Source: RBG-16-66-20 sp036560705 (lineage in GTDB: Bacteria > Pseudomonadota > Gammaproteobacteria > Burkholderiales > SG8-39). Taken from it: 64,000 bases of DNA. The stretch covers positions 1 through 64,000 of the forward strand of contig DATBQR010000121.1 of assembly GCA_036560705.1 (NCBI GenBank). Direction: 5' to 3'. A program made the translations under genes and the position numbers. The notes beneath the pieces are model-generated. The model saw only the letters and a program-made list of their open reading frames with translations, searched no databases and was not told the origin of the DNA. Of the stretch, positions 57,166 through 64,000 are shown in pieces (position 1 is the first letter of the stretch; each line of letters begins with the position of its first letter).

Positions 57166-57642
57166 GTGACGCCGATCGGCGCAATCGAGGCAAGCGCTTT
57201 CGGCCAGGTGCTGCGCGAGTCGCACTGGCTGTTCCCGGCGGTCGAAACGGTCCACCTCGTCGGCATCGCGGTCCTGGTGGGTTCGGTCGCCGTGTTCGAC
57301 CTGCGCCTGCTTGGATTCTCCCGCGCGCTGCCGGTGCGCCGGCTGGCCGCCCACATCCTGCCGTGGACGGCCGCCAGCTTCCTGCTCATCGTGCCGAGCG
57401 GCCTGGCGATGTTCATCGCCCACGCGGCGGATCTCATATCGAACCCGGTGTTCGCGGTAAAGATCTGCCTGATTCTCGCCGCCGGCGCCAACGCCGGAGT
57501 TTTCCTTGCCGGCGCCTTTCGCGGCGCGGCGCAGTGGGACGTCGACGTCATGCCGCCGGCCGCCGCCCGCGTGGCGGCGGCAATATCCCTCGCGCTGTGG
57601 ATCGCCGTGATCGCCTGCGGGCGATCGCTGCTTCGCTCTTAG
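57166..57642 (+). CDS. Small four-helix integral membrane protein
   Basis: A 158-residue protein starting at GTG two bases after the alaS stop. It has four predicted transmembrane helices with GIAVLVGSVAVFDLRLLG and MFIAHAADLISNPVFAVKICL. It resembles uncharacterised membrane families of the DUF6644/DUF2214 type by eye, which I could not confirm. The likely co-transcription with alaS does not indicate its job. Its stop overlaps that of the convergent AAA gene (TTAG). Confidence 0.6.
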   Translation: MTPIGAIEASAFGQVLRESHWLFPAVETVHLVGIAVLVGSVAVFDLRLLGFSRALPVRRLAAHILPWTAASFLLIVPSGLAMFIAHAADLISNPVFAVKICLILAAGANAGVFLAGAFRGAAQWDVDVMPPAAARVAAAISLALWIAVIACGRSLLRS

Positions 57643-58628
57643 AAACCGATCCTGGATTTACGGCCGCCGCGCTGGACGTCCACGTCTTCGGCCCGCAGTT
57701 CGTCGCGCCCGTCCACCTTGGCGCTGCCGAACGCCGCCTGCACCGCGCGGCGCATCTCGCGCGGCGTGAGCAGCGCGAGCTTTTCCACCACGCTGCCCGA
57801 AGGCGCCTCGGGGAACCGCCTGCCCCAGTCGTGCGCCTCGCGGATTTCCCGGTACAGCGAGCGCGCGATGCGCGCCGAGCCCTCGGCGTCCGGCGGCTCG
57901 ATTTCGTAGACGTTCATGCGGTTCAGCAGCGGTTCCGGGATGCGCGCGGCGTCGTTGGCGGTGGCGAACCACACCGCGCCCGAGGCGTCGATCGGCACTT
58001 CGGCGAATTCGTCGATGAAGCGCATCGCGGTCTGCGATTCGAGCAGTTCATAGAGCGCGCCCAGCGGGTCGTACTGGCCGTCGGCGCTCGCCTTGTCGAT
58101 CTCGTCCACCATCATCACCGGATTGGCGTATTCGCCGTTGAGGAAGGTCTCGAACACCTTGCCCGGCTTGGCATTCTTCCATTGCGAGGATGCGCCCGAC
58201 AGCACCCAGCCGGCAGTGAGCGAGCTCATCGGCACGAAGCCGTAGCCGGTGCCGAGCAGCTGCGAGACGCGGCGCGCGAAGTGCGTCTTGCCGATGCCGG
58301 GGCCGCCCAGCAGCAGGATCGGCGGCAGTTCCACGTCATCCTGGGAATCCACGCAGAGGGCCAGCTGGCGGCGGATATGCTCGAGCACCGCGCCAAAATT
58401 GGGCAACTCTTCGAACAATTCATGCATTTCGGGAAGTCCCGACGGCTTGACCGCGAAGCGCTGGCCGCCGATGCGCAGCATTTTTTCGTAGAGAGCGCGC
58501 AGCGCCTCGTTGGCGGACTGCGGCAGTTCCTGCAGCGCGCGTTCGACGGCGGCGACTTCGTAGATGTCCTTGAATCCGGCGACGGGAATCGGCGCGGCGG
58601 CGGGGGGCTGCGAGACACTGGCCGACAT
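57639..58628 (-). CDS. AAA+ ATPase (Lon-like domain), stand-alone
   Basis: A 329-residue protein with a strong ribosome-binding site AGGAGG upstream of its ATG. Walker A GGPGIGKTHFARRV and Walker B VMMVDEIDKAS are intact, with a sensor/arginine-finger region FATANDAARIPEPLLNRMNVYEIEPPD. The sequence resembles the ATPase domain of Lon, with neither the Lon N-terminal domain nor the protease domain. Such stand-alone Lon-like ATPases occur in proteobacteria with unknown function. Confidence 0.8.
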   Translation of the reverse strand: MSASVSQPPAAAPIPVAGFKDIYEVAAVERALQELPQSANEALRALYEKMLRIGGQRFAVKPSGLPEMHELFEELPNFGAVLEHIRRQLALCVDSQDDVELPPILLLGGPGIGKTHFARRVSQLLGTGYGFVPMSSLTAGWVLSGASSQWKNAKPGKVFETFLNGEYANPVMMVDEIDKASADGQYDPLGALYELLESQTAMRFIDEFAEVPIDASGAVWFATANDAARIPEPLLNRMNVYEIEPPDAEGSARIARSLYREIREAHDWGRRFPEAPSGSVVEKLALLTPREMRRAVQAAFGSAKVDGRDELRAEDVDVQRGGRKSRIGF

Positions 58629-58759
58629 CGGAACCTCCTAGTGTTCTTGTTCTTGGCGGACCTGCGGCGTCAAAAAAATAGCATGACGCTTTTCATGTAG
58701 CAAATAGCAGGCGCTGGCAGTGCAACGAGCAGAGTGCCAATCGTGTAGATTCGAAAACC
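58629..58759. other. Divergent intergenic region between AAA ATPase and thioesterase
   Basis: These 131 bases separate the AAA gene (minus) and the thioesterase (plus). They contain the inverted repeat GCGTCA-N11-TGACGC (58667-58672 and 58684-58689) and two copies of AAATAGCA (58676-58683 and 58702-58709, 26 bases apart). A run of seven A lies inside the inverted repeat. These could be an operator, but no clear promoter was identified. Confidence 0.5.
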
Positions 58760-59200
58760 ATGAACGCCAAAACGTCCAGCTTCCGTCCGGAGATGACGCC
58801 GGAATCCTTCAACGAACGCGGCGCCGGGCATCTGCCTGGCCTGGTGGGCCTCACCATCCTGTCGGTGAAGCCGGAAGGACTGGAGAGCCGCGTCGAGGTG
58901 CGCCAGGAACTGATGGCGCCGAACGGCTTCCTGCACGCCGCCTCGGTGATCGCGCTGGCGGACACGTCCTGCGGCTACGCCTGCGCGGCGAATCTGCCGC
59001 AAGGGGCCGTCGGCTTCACCACGATCGAGCTGAAAGCCAATTTCCTCGGCACCACGCGGGAAGGGGCGATTTCCTGCCGCGCGACGCCGTCGCATCTCGG
59101 CCGCACTACGCAGGTCTGGGATGCCGTCGTGACCATCGAGGGCACGGACAAGAAGATCGCGATGTTCCGCTGCACGCAGATGGTCCTCTGGCCCAAGTAG
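58760..59200 (+). CDS. PaaI-family hotdog-fold acyl-CoA thioesterase
   Basis: A 146-residue hotdog protein. The segment LMAPNGFLHAASVIALADTSCGYAC holds the residues typical of PaaI-type thioesterases, and VGFTTIELKANFLGTTREGAISC continues the fold. These enzymes hydrolyse acyl-CoA or aryl-CoA. The gene ends 33 bases before the aroG leader peptide and may be co-transcribed with it, or the aroG unit may start inside this gene; no promoter is obvious in the gap. Confidence 0.88.
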   Translation: MNAKTSSFRPEMTPESFNERGAGHLPGLVGLTILSVKPEGLESRVEVRQELMAPNGFLHAASVIALADTSCGYACAANLPQGAVGFTTIELKANFLGTTREGAISCRATPSHLGRTTQVWDAVVTIEGTDKKIAMFRCTQMVLWPK

Positions 59201-59233
59201 ACAAGGCCCGGGCGTTCGTGCTTGAATGACCCC

Positions 59234-59308
59234 ATGAACCGCGGTTTTTACGGCTATTTTTTCTATTTCTTCGCTTTCTCACGCCCTCTGGCGGAGGGGA
59301 ACGGCTAG
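59234..59308 (+). CDS. Aromatic-rich leader peptide of the aroG attenuator
   Basis: A 24-codon frame, ATG at 59234 to TAG at 59306-59308. Residues 5-15 are F-Y-G-Y-F-F-Y-F-F-A-F: six Phe and three Tyr in eleven positions, far beyond chance. The peptide then ends with SRPLAEGNG. The same organisation is found in pheA- and trp-type leaders: translation is expected to stall when Phe- or Tyr-tRNA is scarce. Its stop is 66 bases before the aroG start. A ribosome-binding site is not evident; an in-frame TTG at 59222 is an alternative start. The frame is too short to be a functional protein by length. Confidence 0.85.
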   Translation: MNRGFYGYFFYFFAFSRPLAEGNG

Positions 59309-59342
59309 CCGCATCACCAGCGAAACCGACAAACCGCCAGAG
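59286..59342 (+). promoter_or_regulatory. Antiterminator of the aroG attenuator
   Basis: CTGGCGG at 59288-59294 is the same heptamer as the right arm of the downstream terminator (59350-59356), so it can pair with the terminator's left arm CCGCCAG (59334-59340). The pairing extends by two more bases to 59286 and 59342, making nine pairs. Pairing here excludes the terminator. A ribosome stalled at the Phe/Tyr run (59246-59278) would leave 59288-59294 free; a ribosome reaching the stop at 59306 would cover it. The same heptamer lies in a local stem CCCTC-TGGCG-GAGGG (59284-59298). Confidence 0.75.
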
Positions 59343-59365
59343 CGAAAGCCTGGCGGTTTTTTTTT
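59331..59365 (+). terminator. Intrinsic terminator (attenuator) before aroG
   Basis: AAACCGCCAG (59331-59340) pairs perfectly with CTGGCGGTTT (59350-59359); the loop AGCGAAAGC contains an inner GC-GAAA-GC tetraloop; and a run of nine T (59357-59365) follows. This is a textbook intrinsic terminator only nine bases before the aroG ATG at 59375, so its use would stop aroG expression. It works with the leader peptide and antiterminator described above. Confidence 0.9.
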
Positions 59366-59374
59366 GGGGCCACC

Positions 59375-60478
59375 ATGACCATCGACGACAAGACTTCCCT
59401 GACCGACGACGAACGCATCGAGAACATCGTTCCGCTGCCGCCGCCGGAGCACCTGATCCGCTTTTTCCCGATCCAGGGCACGCCGGTCGAGAAACTGATC
59501 GCGGACACGCGCCGGCGCCTGCGCGAGATCGTGCGCGGCAAGTCCGACCGCCTGCTGGTGATCATCGGCCCCTGCTCGATCCACGACCCGGCCGCGGCGG
59601 TGGCCTATGCGGAAAAGCTGGCGCTGGAAAGGAAAAAGCACGAAGGCGAGCTGGAAGTGCTGATGCGCGTGTATTTCGAGAAGCCGCGCACCACGGTGGG
59701 CTGGAAGGGCCTGATCAACGACCCCTACCTGAACGGCAGCTTCCGCATCAACGAGGGCCTGCGCATCGCGCGCGACCTGCTGGTGCGCATCAACCGGCTG
59801 GGCGTGCCCGCGGGCTGCGAGTTCCTCGACGTGATCTCGCCGCAGTACATCGGCGACCTGGTGTCCTGGGGCGCGATCGGCGCGCGCACCACCGAGTCGC
59901 AGGTACACCGCGAGCTCGCCTCGGGCCTGTCCGCGCCGGTCGGCTTCAAGAACGGCACCGACGGCAACGTGCGCATCGCCGTCGACGCGATCCTCGCCGC
60001 GCGCCAGAAGCACCATTTCCTGTCGGTGCACAAGAGCGGCCAGGTGTCCATCGTCGAGACGCGCGGCAACGAGGATTGCCACATCATCCTGCGCGGCGGC
60101 AAGACGCCGAATTACGACGCGGCCAGCGTCAATGCCGCCTGCGAAGAACTGGCGAAATCCAAGCTGGATTGCCGGTTGATGATCGATTTCTCGCACGCCA
60201 ACTCGTCCAAGCAGTACAAGCGCCAGATGGACGTCGCGCGCGACGTCGGCGGCCAGGTGGCCGGCGGCTCGCGCTGCGTCATCGGTGCGATGGTGGAGTC
60301 GCACCTGGTCGAGGGCAAGCAGGAGCTGGTCGCGGGCAAGCCGCTGGCCGACCTGAAATTCGGCCAGAGCATCACCGATCCCTGCATCGGCTGGGATGAT
60401 TCGGTCGAACTGCTCGATACGCTGGCCGCTGCCGTGAAGGCGCGCCGCCGCGGTCATCCGGCCAAGGGCAAGCGCTGA
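59375..60478 (+). CDS. aroG: 3-Deoxy-7-phosphoheptulonate synthase, class I (AroG type)
   Basis: A 367-residue type I-alpha DAHP synthase, first enzyme of the shikimate pathway. Active-site and fold motifs: IIGPCSIHDP, FEKPRTTVGWKG, CEFLDVISPQYIGDLVSWGAIGARTTESQ, GFKNGTDGN and MIDFSHANSSK. In E. coli the paralogues are feedback-inhibited by Phe (AroG), Tyr (AroF) or Trp (AroH); the residues here are close to AroG, but feedback specificity cannot be assigned by eye. The Phe/Tyr-rich attenuator upstream indicates control by those two amino acids. The CTGA at the end overlaps the next gene's apparent start. Confidence 0.96.
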   Translation: MTIDDKTSLTDDERIENIVPLPPPEHLIRFFPIQGTPVEKLIADTRRRLREIVRGKSDRLLVIIGPCSIHDPAAAVAYAEKLALERKKHEGELEVLMRVYFEKPRTTVGWKGLINDPYLNGSFRINEGLRIARDLLVRINRLGVPAGCEFLDVISPQYIGDLVSWGAIGARTTESQVHRELASGLSAPVGFKNGTDGNVRIAVDAILAARQKHHFLSVHKSGQVSIVETRGNEDCHIILRGGKTPNYDAASVNAACEELAKSKLDCRLMIDFSHANSSKQYKRQMDVARDVGGQVAGGSRCVIGAMVESHLVEGKQELVAGKPLADLKFGQSITDPCIGWDDSVELLDTLAAAVKARRRGHPAKGKR

Positions 60479-61236
60479 GCTTCGCTCCGCCGTACTCGCC
60501 CGAGGTCCTGTTGCTGGCGGGGCTGGTGGTCGCCTTCGCTTACACGGCATACGGGCTGGCGGGTTTCGGCTCCACCGTGATCGCCCTGCCGCTGCTGACG
60601 TATTTCTTTGCGCTCAAATTCGCGGTGCCCATGTTGATGCTGCTGGATCTCGCCGCTTTCCTGCTGTTCGGCGCGCGCGTCCGCAAGCGGGTCCTCTACG
60701 GCGAGATCGGCCGGCTGGCGCCGTTCGTCCTTGCCGGCATGGCGGCGGGCCTGACGCTGCTGATCGAAGTGCCCGAACGAAAGCTGCTCGCGGTGCTGGG
60801 CGCGTTCCTGCTCCTCTACGCGGGCTACAGCCTGATCAGGGAAACAATCGGGCGCGGCCCGCCCGCTGCGCTGTCGCGCGCCTGGTGCGCGCCGATCGGC
60901 CTCGTGGGCGGCGCGTTCTCGGCGCTGTTCGGCACCGGCGGCGTGCTGTTCGCGATGTACAACGCGGGCCGCATCCGCGACAAGGACGCGCTGCGTGCGA
61001 CCAACGCCGCGATGATCATGCTGTCGTCGCTCCTGCGTGTCGTTCTGTTCGGCGCGACTGGGCTGCTGACGCAGGACGGGCTGCCCGCCACCGCGCTCTG
61101 CCTGCTGCCCGCGATGCTCGGCGGCGCCTGGCTCGGCAACCGGCTGCACGCGTCGGTGCCGGCCAACGCAGTGGTGAAAGCGGTGTACGCTTTACTGGTG
61201 ATTTCCGGCCTCTCGCTGCTCGCGCGCTCCCTTTGA
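60475..61236 (+). CDS. TauE/SafE-type membrane transporter, apparent CTG start
   Basis: A seven-or-eight-helix transporter of the sulfite-exporter family, with two repeats of about 120 residues (GLAGFGSTVIALPLLTYF and GGAFSALFGTGGVLFAMYN). The only candidates for the start are CTG at 60475, overlapping the aroG stop as CTGA and giving MSFAPPYSPEVLLLAG, and TTG at 60511, which would cut into the first helix. The former (253 residues) is preferred. Members export sulfite, sulfoacetate or other organic anions. The cargo here is unknown. Confidence 0.8.
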   Translation: MSFAPPYSPEVLLLAGLVVAFAYTAYGLAGFGSTVIALPLLTYFFALKFAVPMLMLLDLAAFLLFGARVRKRVLYGEIGRLAPFVLAGMAAGLTLLIEVPERKLLAVLGAFLLLYAGYSLIRETIGRGPPAALSRAWCAPIGLVGGAFSALFGTGGVLFAMYNAGRIRDKDALRATNAAMIMLSSLLRVVLFGATGLLTQDGLPATALCLLPAMLGGAWLGNRLHASVPANAVVKAVYALLVISGLSLLARSL

Positions 61237-62732
61237 AATCATTCACCCCCAGGCAGTGCCTGCTGTTTGCGCTGGCCGCGACGCTGCTGTTCCACTTCTG
61301 GCTCTCGGCCGTCGCGCCGGTGACCGCCGACGAGGCCTACTTCATCCTCTGGGGCCGTTCGCCCGCGCTCGGCTACTACGACCATCCGCCCATGGTGGGC
61401 TGGCTGCTGGCGCCGCTCGCCGCGTTTTCCGAGGCCGCCTGGCTGATGCGCCTGCCGGCGGTGCTGGTGCCGCCGCTGGCCGCGCTGATGGTGCGCGCCG
61501 CATTGCGCCGGTGGTTCGGCCGGGATGAGGACACCGCCGACCTCGCGGCGCTGGCGGTGCTGCTGGTGCCGATGAACATCTGGAACGTGCTGATCACCAC
61601 CGACACGCCCCTGGTGCTGTTTTCCGTGGCTTCGCTGCTGGTATTCGCGCGCGCGGCGCAGAAGGACTCGAACGGCTGGTTTCTCTTTTCCGGGATTTTT
61701 CTCGGATTGGCATTCCTGTCGAAGTATTTCGCAGTCCTGCTCGGCCTTGCCTATCTGGTCTGGGCGGTCGCATCGAGGAAGCCCAAGGCGTTTCTCCTCG
61801 TGTTTTTGGGCGGGCTGCCGTTCGGCCTGCTGAACCTCTACTGGAACCTGAACGCCTGCTGGTGCAACGTGATGTTCAACGCCATCAACCGCCACGAGGG
61901 CGACGGCAGCGGCTGGTCGGCGGCGACACCGCTGCTGTACGCGGCATCGCTCGCCTATCTCGCCGCGCCGCTGCTCTGGTTCGCCTGGCGCGGGCGCGCG
62001 CGGTTGCGCGAGGCCTGGCGGCGGCCCGGCGAGCGCGCGCTGCTGCTGGCCTGGCTGGTGCCGCTGGCGGTGTTCGCCGCGCTCAGCCCGGTGAAGCGCA
62101 TCGGCCTGCACTGGATGCTGTCCTTCATGCCGGCGCTCGTGCTGAGCGTGGCGCTCGCGCTCGAGCGGCGCCAGCTGGTGCTGAGCGCGCGCTTCTTCGC
62201 GGCGGCGGCGCTGCTGCAGGCGGTGCCGATCGCCATCGTCGCGGCGCTGCCGCTGGAAACCTGGCAGGCGTCGCGCTTCTCGCAGCGGCTGGTGTTCCCC
62301 GGCCGCATCGCCGAGCTGATGGCGGCGGTCGCGCCGGACCTGCCGGGCACGCTGCTCGCCGTCGACAGTTACGCCTCTGCCGCGCTGCTTGCCTATCACA
62401 CGCGGCGTCCGGTGCCGGTGTTCGGCAGGGGAACCTCCCACGCGCGGCAGGATGACATCGACACCGACTGGCGCGCCTACGCCGGCAAGGATCTGCTGGT
62501 GCTGAGGCGCGAGGCGCCCTCGCTGCAGGATTACCAGCCGTATTTCCGCAGCGTCGAGGTGAAGAAAATCGCGCTCGGCGGCGGTACCTACCACGCGGTG
62601 CTCGGCCGCGGCTTCGACTACGAGGCCTACCGGGCCGGCGTGCTGGCGGACGTCCGCGACCGCTTCTACCGGATCCCGGCGCGGCTGCCGGTCGAACGCT
62701 GCTATTTCTTCGAGCGCTACTTTCCGCGATGA
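61233..62732 (+). CDS. GT39/ArnT-like glycosyltransferase, lipid-linked sugar donor type
   Basis: A 499-residue multi-helix protein starting at TTG overlapping the previous stop (TTGA). The first periplasmic loop has D33-E34 in VTADEAYFILWG and YYDHPPMVGWL, the catalytic DE motif of protein O-mannosyltransferase/ArnT families. These use polyprenyl-phosphate sugars to modify proteins, lipid A or other acceptors at the periplasmic face. The next gene, a UbiA-type phosphoribosyltransferase, suggests a polyprenyl-phospho-ribose-derived (arabinose or ribose) donor. Confidence 0.85.
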   Translation: MKSFTPRQCLLFALAATLLFHFWLSAVAPVTADEAYFILWGRSPALGYYDHPPMVGWLLAPLAAFSEAAWLMRLPAVLVPPLAALMVRAALRRWFGRDEDTADLAALAVLLVPMNIWNVLITTDTPLVLFSVASLLVFARAAQKDSNGWFLFSGIFLGLAFLSKYFAVLLGLAYLVWAVASRKPKAFLLVFLGGLPFGLLNLYWNLNACWCNVMFNAINRHEGDGSGWSAATPLLYAASLAYLAAPLLWFAWRGRARLREAWRRPGERALLLAWLVPLAVFAALSPVKRIGLHWMLSFMPALVLSVALALERRQLVLSARFFAAAALLQAVPIAIVAALPLETWQASRFSQRLVFPGRIAELMAAVAPDLPGTLLAVDSYASAALLAYHTRRPVPVFGRGTSHARQDDIDTDWRAYAGKDLLVLRREAPSLQDYQPYFRSVEVKKIALGGGTYHAVLGRGFDYEAYRAGVLADVRDRFYRIPARLPVERCYFFERYFPR

Positions 62733-63613
62733 GGCGTGCGCTCGCGCATTGGTCGGGGCTGATCGAGCTGCTGCGCCCGCAGCAGTGGATCAAGAACGCT
62801 TTTGTCCTCGTCGGGCTGGTGTTCGGCCACGCATGGCGCGATCCGGCAGCGGTCGCCGCGGCGCTCGCTGCCACGCTGGCGTTCTGCCTTGCCTCGGGCG
62901 CGGTCTATGCGTTCAACGACGCGCGCGACGCGGTGCAGGATCGCGACCATCCGGACAAGCGCAACCGCCCGGTCGCGCGCGGCGCGGTCACGGACGCGGA
63001 GGCGGTGGTGCTCTCGGCCTTGGTGGCCGCGCTGGCGGTTGCGCTGGCGGCCTGGACGGGCTGGAAAGTTGCCGCGATCGTGGCGATCTATCTCGCCTTG
63101 AGCGCCGCCTACACGCTGCGCCTGAAGCGGGTCCCGGTGCTGGACGTGATCGTGATCGCCGCCGGCTTCATGCTGCGCCTGCTGGCGGGCACTGCGGGAA
63201 TCGGCATCGAGCCCTCCAACTGGCTGCTCGCCTGCGGGTTCCTGCTGACGCTGTTCCTCGGGTTCGCCAAGCGCCGCGCCGAGATCGGCCGCCTTGCCGA
63301 GGGCGCCGGCCAGCACCGGCCCGTGCTCGAAGATTACTCGGCGGGATTCCTCGACAAGGCGATCATGCTCTGCGCCGCCGGCATGGTCGCGGCTTACGCC
63401 TGGTACACGCTGGCCGCCCAGACTGCGCTGATCCAGGGCACGGGAAGCTTGATCCTGACCTTGCCCTGGGTGCTGCTCGGCACCCTGCGTTACCTGTACC
63501 GCCTGCGCTTCCGGGGCGGGGGAGGCGATCCGGCCGTGGAGCTGTTGCGCGACCCGCTGCTCGCGGTCGCGGTCGCCGGATGGATCGCCACCGTGCTCTG
63601 GTTGATCGGCTAG
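62729..63613 (+). CDS. UbiA-type polyprenyl-phosphate phosphoribosyltransferase
   Basis: A 294-residue membrane enzyme with about eight helices. The motif N63-D-x-x-D67-x3-D71-R-x-H-P-x-K-R-x-R-P81 is that of the decaprenyl-phosphate phosphoribosyltransferase group of the UbiA superfamily (as in mycobacterial Rv3806c), which moves phosphoribose from PRPP onto polyprenyl phosphate. It overlaps the GT39 gene by four bases (ATGA), supporting joint action. Quinone prenylation by UbiA is unlikely given this motif. DprE-type epimerases that convert ribose to arabinose are not in the window. Confidence 0.85.
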   Translation: MRRALAHWSGLIELLRPQQWIKNAFVLVGLVFGHAWRDPAAVAAALAATLAFCLASGAVYAFNDARDAVQDRDHPDKRNRPVARGAVTDAEAVVLSALVAALAVALAAWTGWKVAAIVAIYLALSAAYTLRLKRVPVLDVIVIAAGFMLRLLAGTAGIGIEPSNWLLACGFLLTLFLGFAKRRAEIGRLAEGAGQHRPVLEDYSAGFLDKAIMLCAAGMVAAYAWYTLAAQTALIQGTGSLILTLPWVLLGTLRYLYRLRFRGGGGDPAVELLRDPLLAVAVAGWIATVLWLIG

Positions 63614-63645
63614 AATCTGCTGCGAAAGCGCTATCCACGAATCCC

Positions 63646-64000
63646 ATGGCCGAACGCCCCGTGCACCTCGCTCACCTCGAGCACCTCGGGGACGCGACCA
63701 AATTCTCGCCGCAGATCCACGCGCTGATCCCGAAGTGCGACCTGCTGGAGAACTTCTCTCCGGCCGAGGTGCGGCTGCTGGCGCATTTCATGGACGTCTA
63801 CCAGGCGCCGGCCGGCACCGAGATCATCCATGAGGGCGAGGGCGGCGATTTCATGCTGATGCTGATCGAGGGCAAGGTCGAGGTGCTGAAGCGCGACCGC
63901 TGGAATACCCCGCAGCTGATCGCGGTGGTGGAGGCGGGCAAGACGCTGGGGGAGATGTCCATGATCGACGGCGAGGCGCGCTTCGCCACCTGCGTCGCGG
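63646..64000 (+). CDS. Cyclic-nucleotide-binding-domain protein, N-terminal part
   Basis: The first 118 codons of a gene that leaves the window at the right edge. After a linker of about 30 residues (MAERPVHLAHLEHLG) comes a cNMP-binding fold: LIPKCDLLENFSPAEVRLLAHF, then GTEIIHEGEGGDFMLMLIEGKVEVL and LGEMSMIDGEARFATC, the last a phosphate-binding-cassette-like GEMSMIDG...R. The effector end lies outside the window, so it could be a CRP/FNR-type regulator or a stand-alone sensor. A TAGAAT hexamer at 63611-63616 is a possible -10. Confidence 0.8.
   Translation, partial: MAERPVHLAHLEHLGDATKFSPQIHALIPKCDLLENFSPAEVRLLAHFMDVYQAPAGTEIIHEGEGGDFMLMLIEGKVEVLKRDRWNTPQLIAVVEAGKTLGEMSMIDGEARFATCVA

Noticed and set aside
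58721..58740. Sigma-54-like element (TGGCAC...TTGCA on the minus strand)
   Set aside because: The two boxes are eight bases apart instead of five, so the GG-GC spacing is wrong.

Overview
The window is a chromosomal segment of a GC-rich betaproteobacterium. Evidence: a complete dcw (division and cell wall) cluster with murB between murC and ddl, followed by lpxC, dciA (DUF721), an M23 peptidase, secA and argJ; a pilC-pilD-coaE-zapD-yacG block; ypjD divergent from ffh; and rpsP-rimM-trmD-rplS. Carrying murB inside the cluster points to a Rhodocyclales/Nitrosomonadales-like or unnamed lineage rather than Burkholderia, but that is inference. No rRNA, tRNA, CRISPR array, insertion sequence or phage gene was seen. 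Genes are tightly packed with many 1-4 base stop/start overlaps. The only non-coding stretch over 300 bases is the mraZ upstream region.

Layout. 1-6257: the end of a Dps gene, an unusual five-heme cytochrome c fusion, an IlvD/Edd sugar-acid-type dehydratase, and a lipid-transport (MCE) operon of permease, MCE protein and lipoprotein without an ATPase gene. 6291-7600: a two-subunit CoA transferase. 7914-25519: the dcw cluster from mraZ to ftsZ, covering all cytoplasmic Mur steps, the lipid I and II enzymes and the divisome core. 25624-33886: lpxC, dciA, an M23 peptidase, secA, argJ, a DUF815 ATPase and a Nudix-ThiE fusion. 33883-40674 (minus strand): a degenerate EAL protein, yacG, zapD, coaE, pilD, pilC, a CBS/CorC membrane protein and ypjD. 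40694-44507: ffh, a divergent two-domain DNA-binding protein with its own candidate operator, and the rpsP-rimM-trmD-rplS operon. 44565-48525: riboflavin, nusB, thiL, pgpA and pncC genes. 48516-51509: an AmmeMemoRadiSam pair and a TonB-box-like lipoprotein. 51542-57164: a beta-hydroxyacid dehydrogenase, recA with an SOS-type promoter, recX, an unknown small protein and alaS. 57166-64000: a membrane protein, an AAA ATPase, a thioesterase, the aroG unit, a TauE-type transporter, a GT39 glycosyltransferase, a UbiA-type prenyl-phosphate phosphoribosyltransferase and the start of a cyclic-nucleotide-binding protein.

The most notable discovery is upstream of aroG (DAHP synthase). A 24-codon reading frame has nine Phe/Tyr codons among eleven consecutive codons. 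It is followed by mutually exclusive antiterminator and terminator stems ending in a nine-T run ten bases before the aroG start. This is the full architecture of a ribosome-mediated phenylalanine/tyrosine attenuator. Other points worth attention are the AmmeMemoRadiSam pair of unknown function, two genes (murE, tauE-like) that appear to start with CTG inside a CTGA stop/start overlap, the five-heme cytochrome fusion, the EAL protein lacking its catalytic aspartates, the RibBA with a cysteine-less second domain, and a hairpin covering the secA ribosome-binding region.
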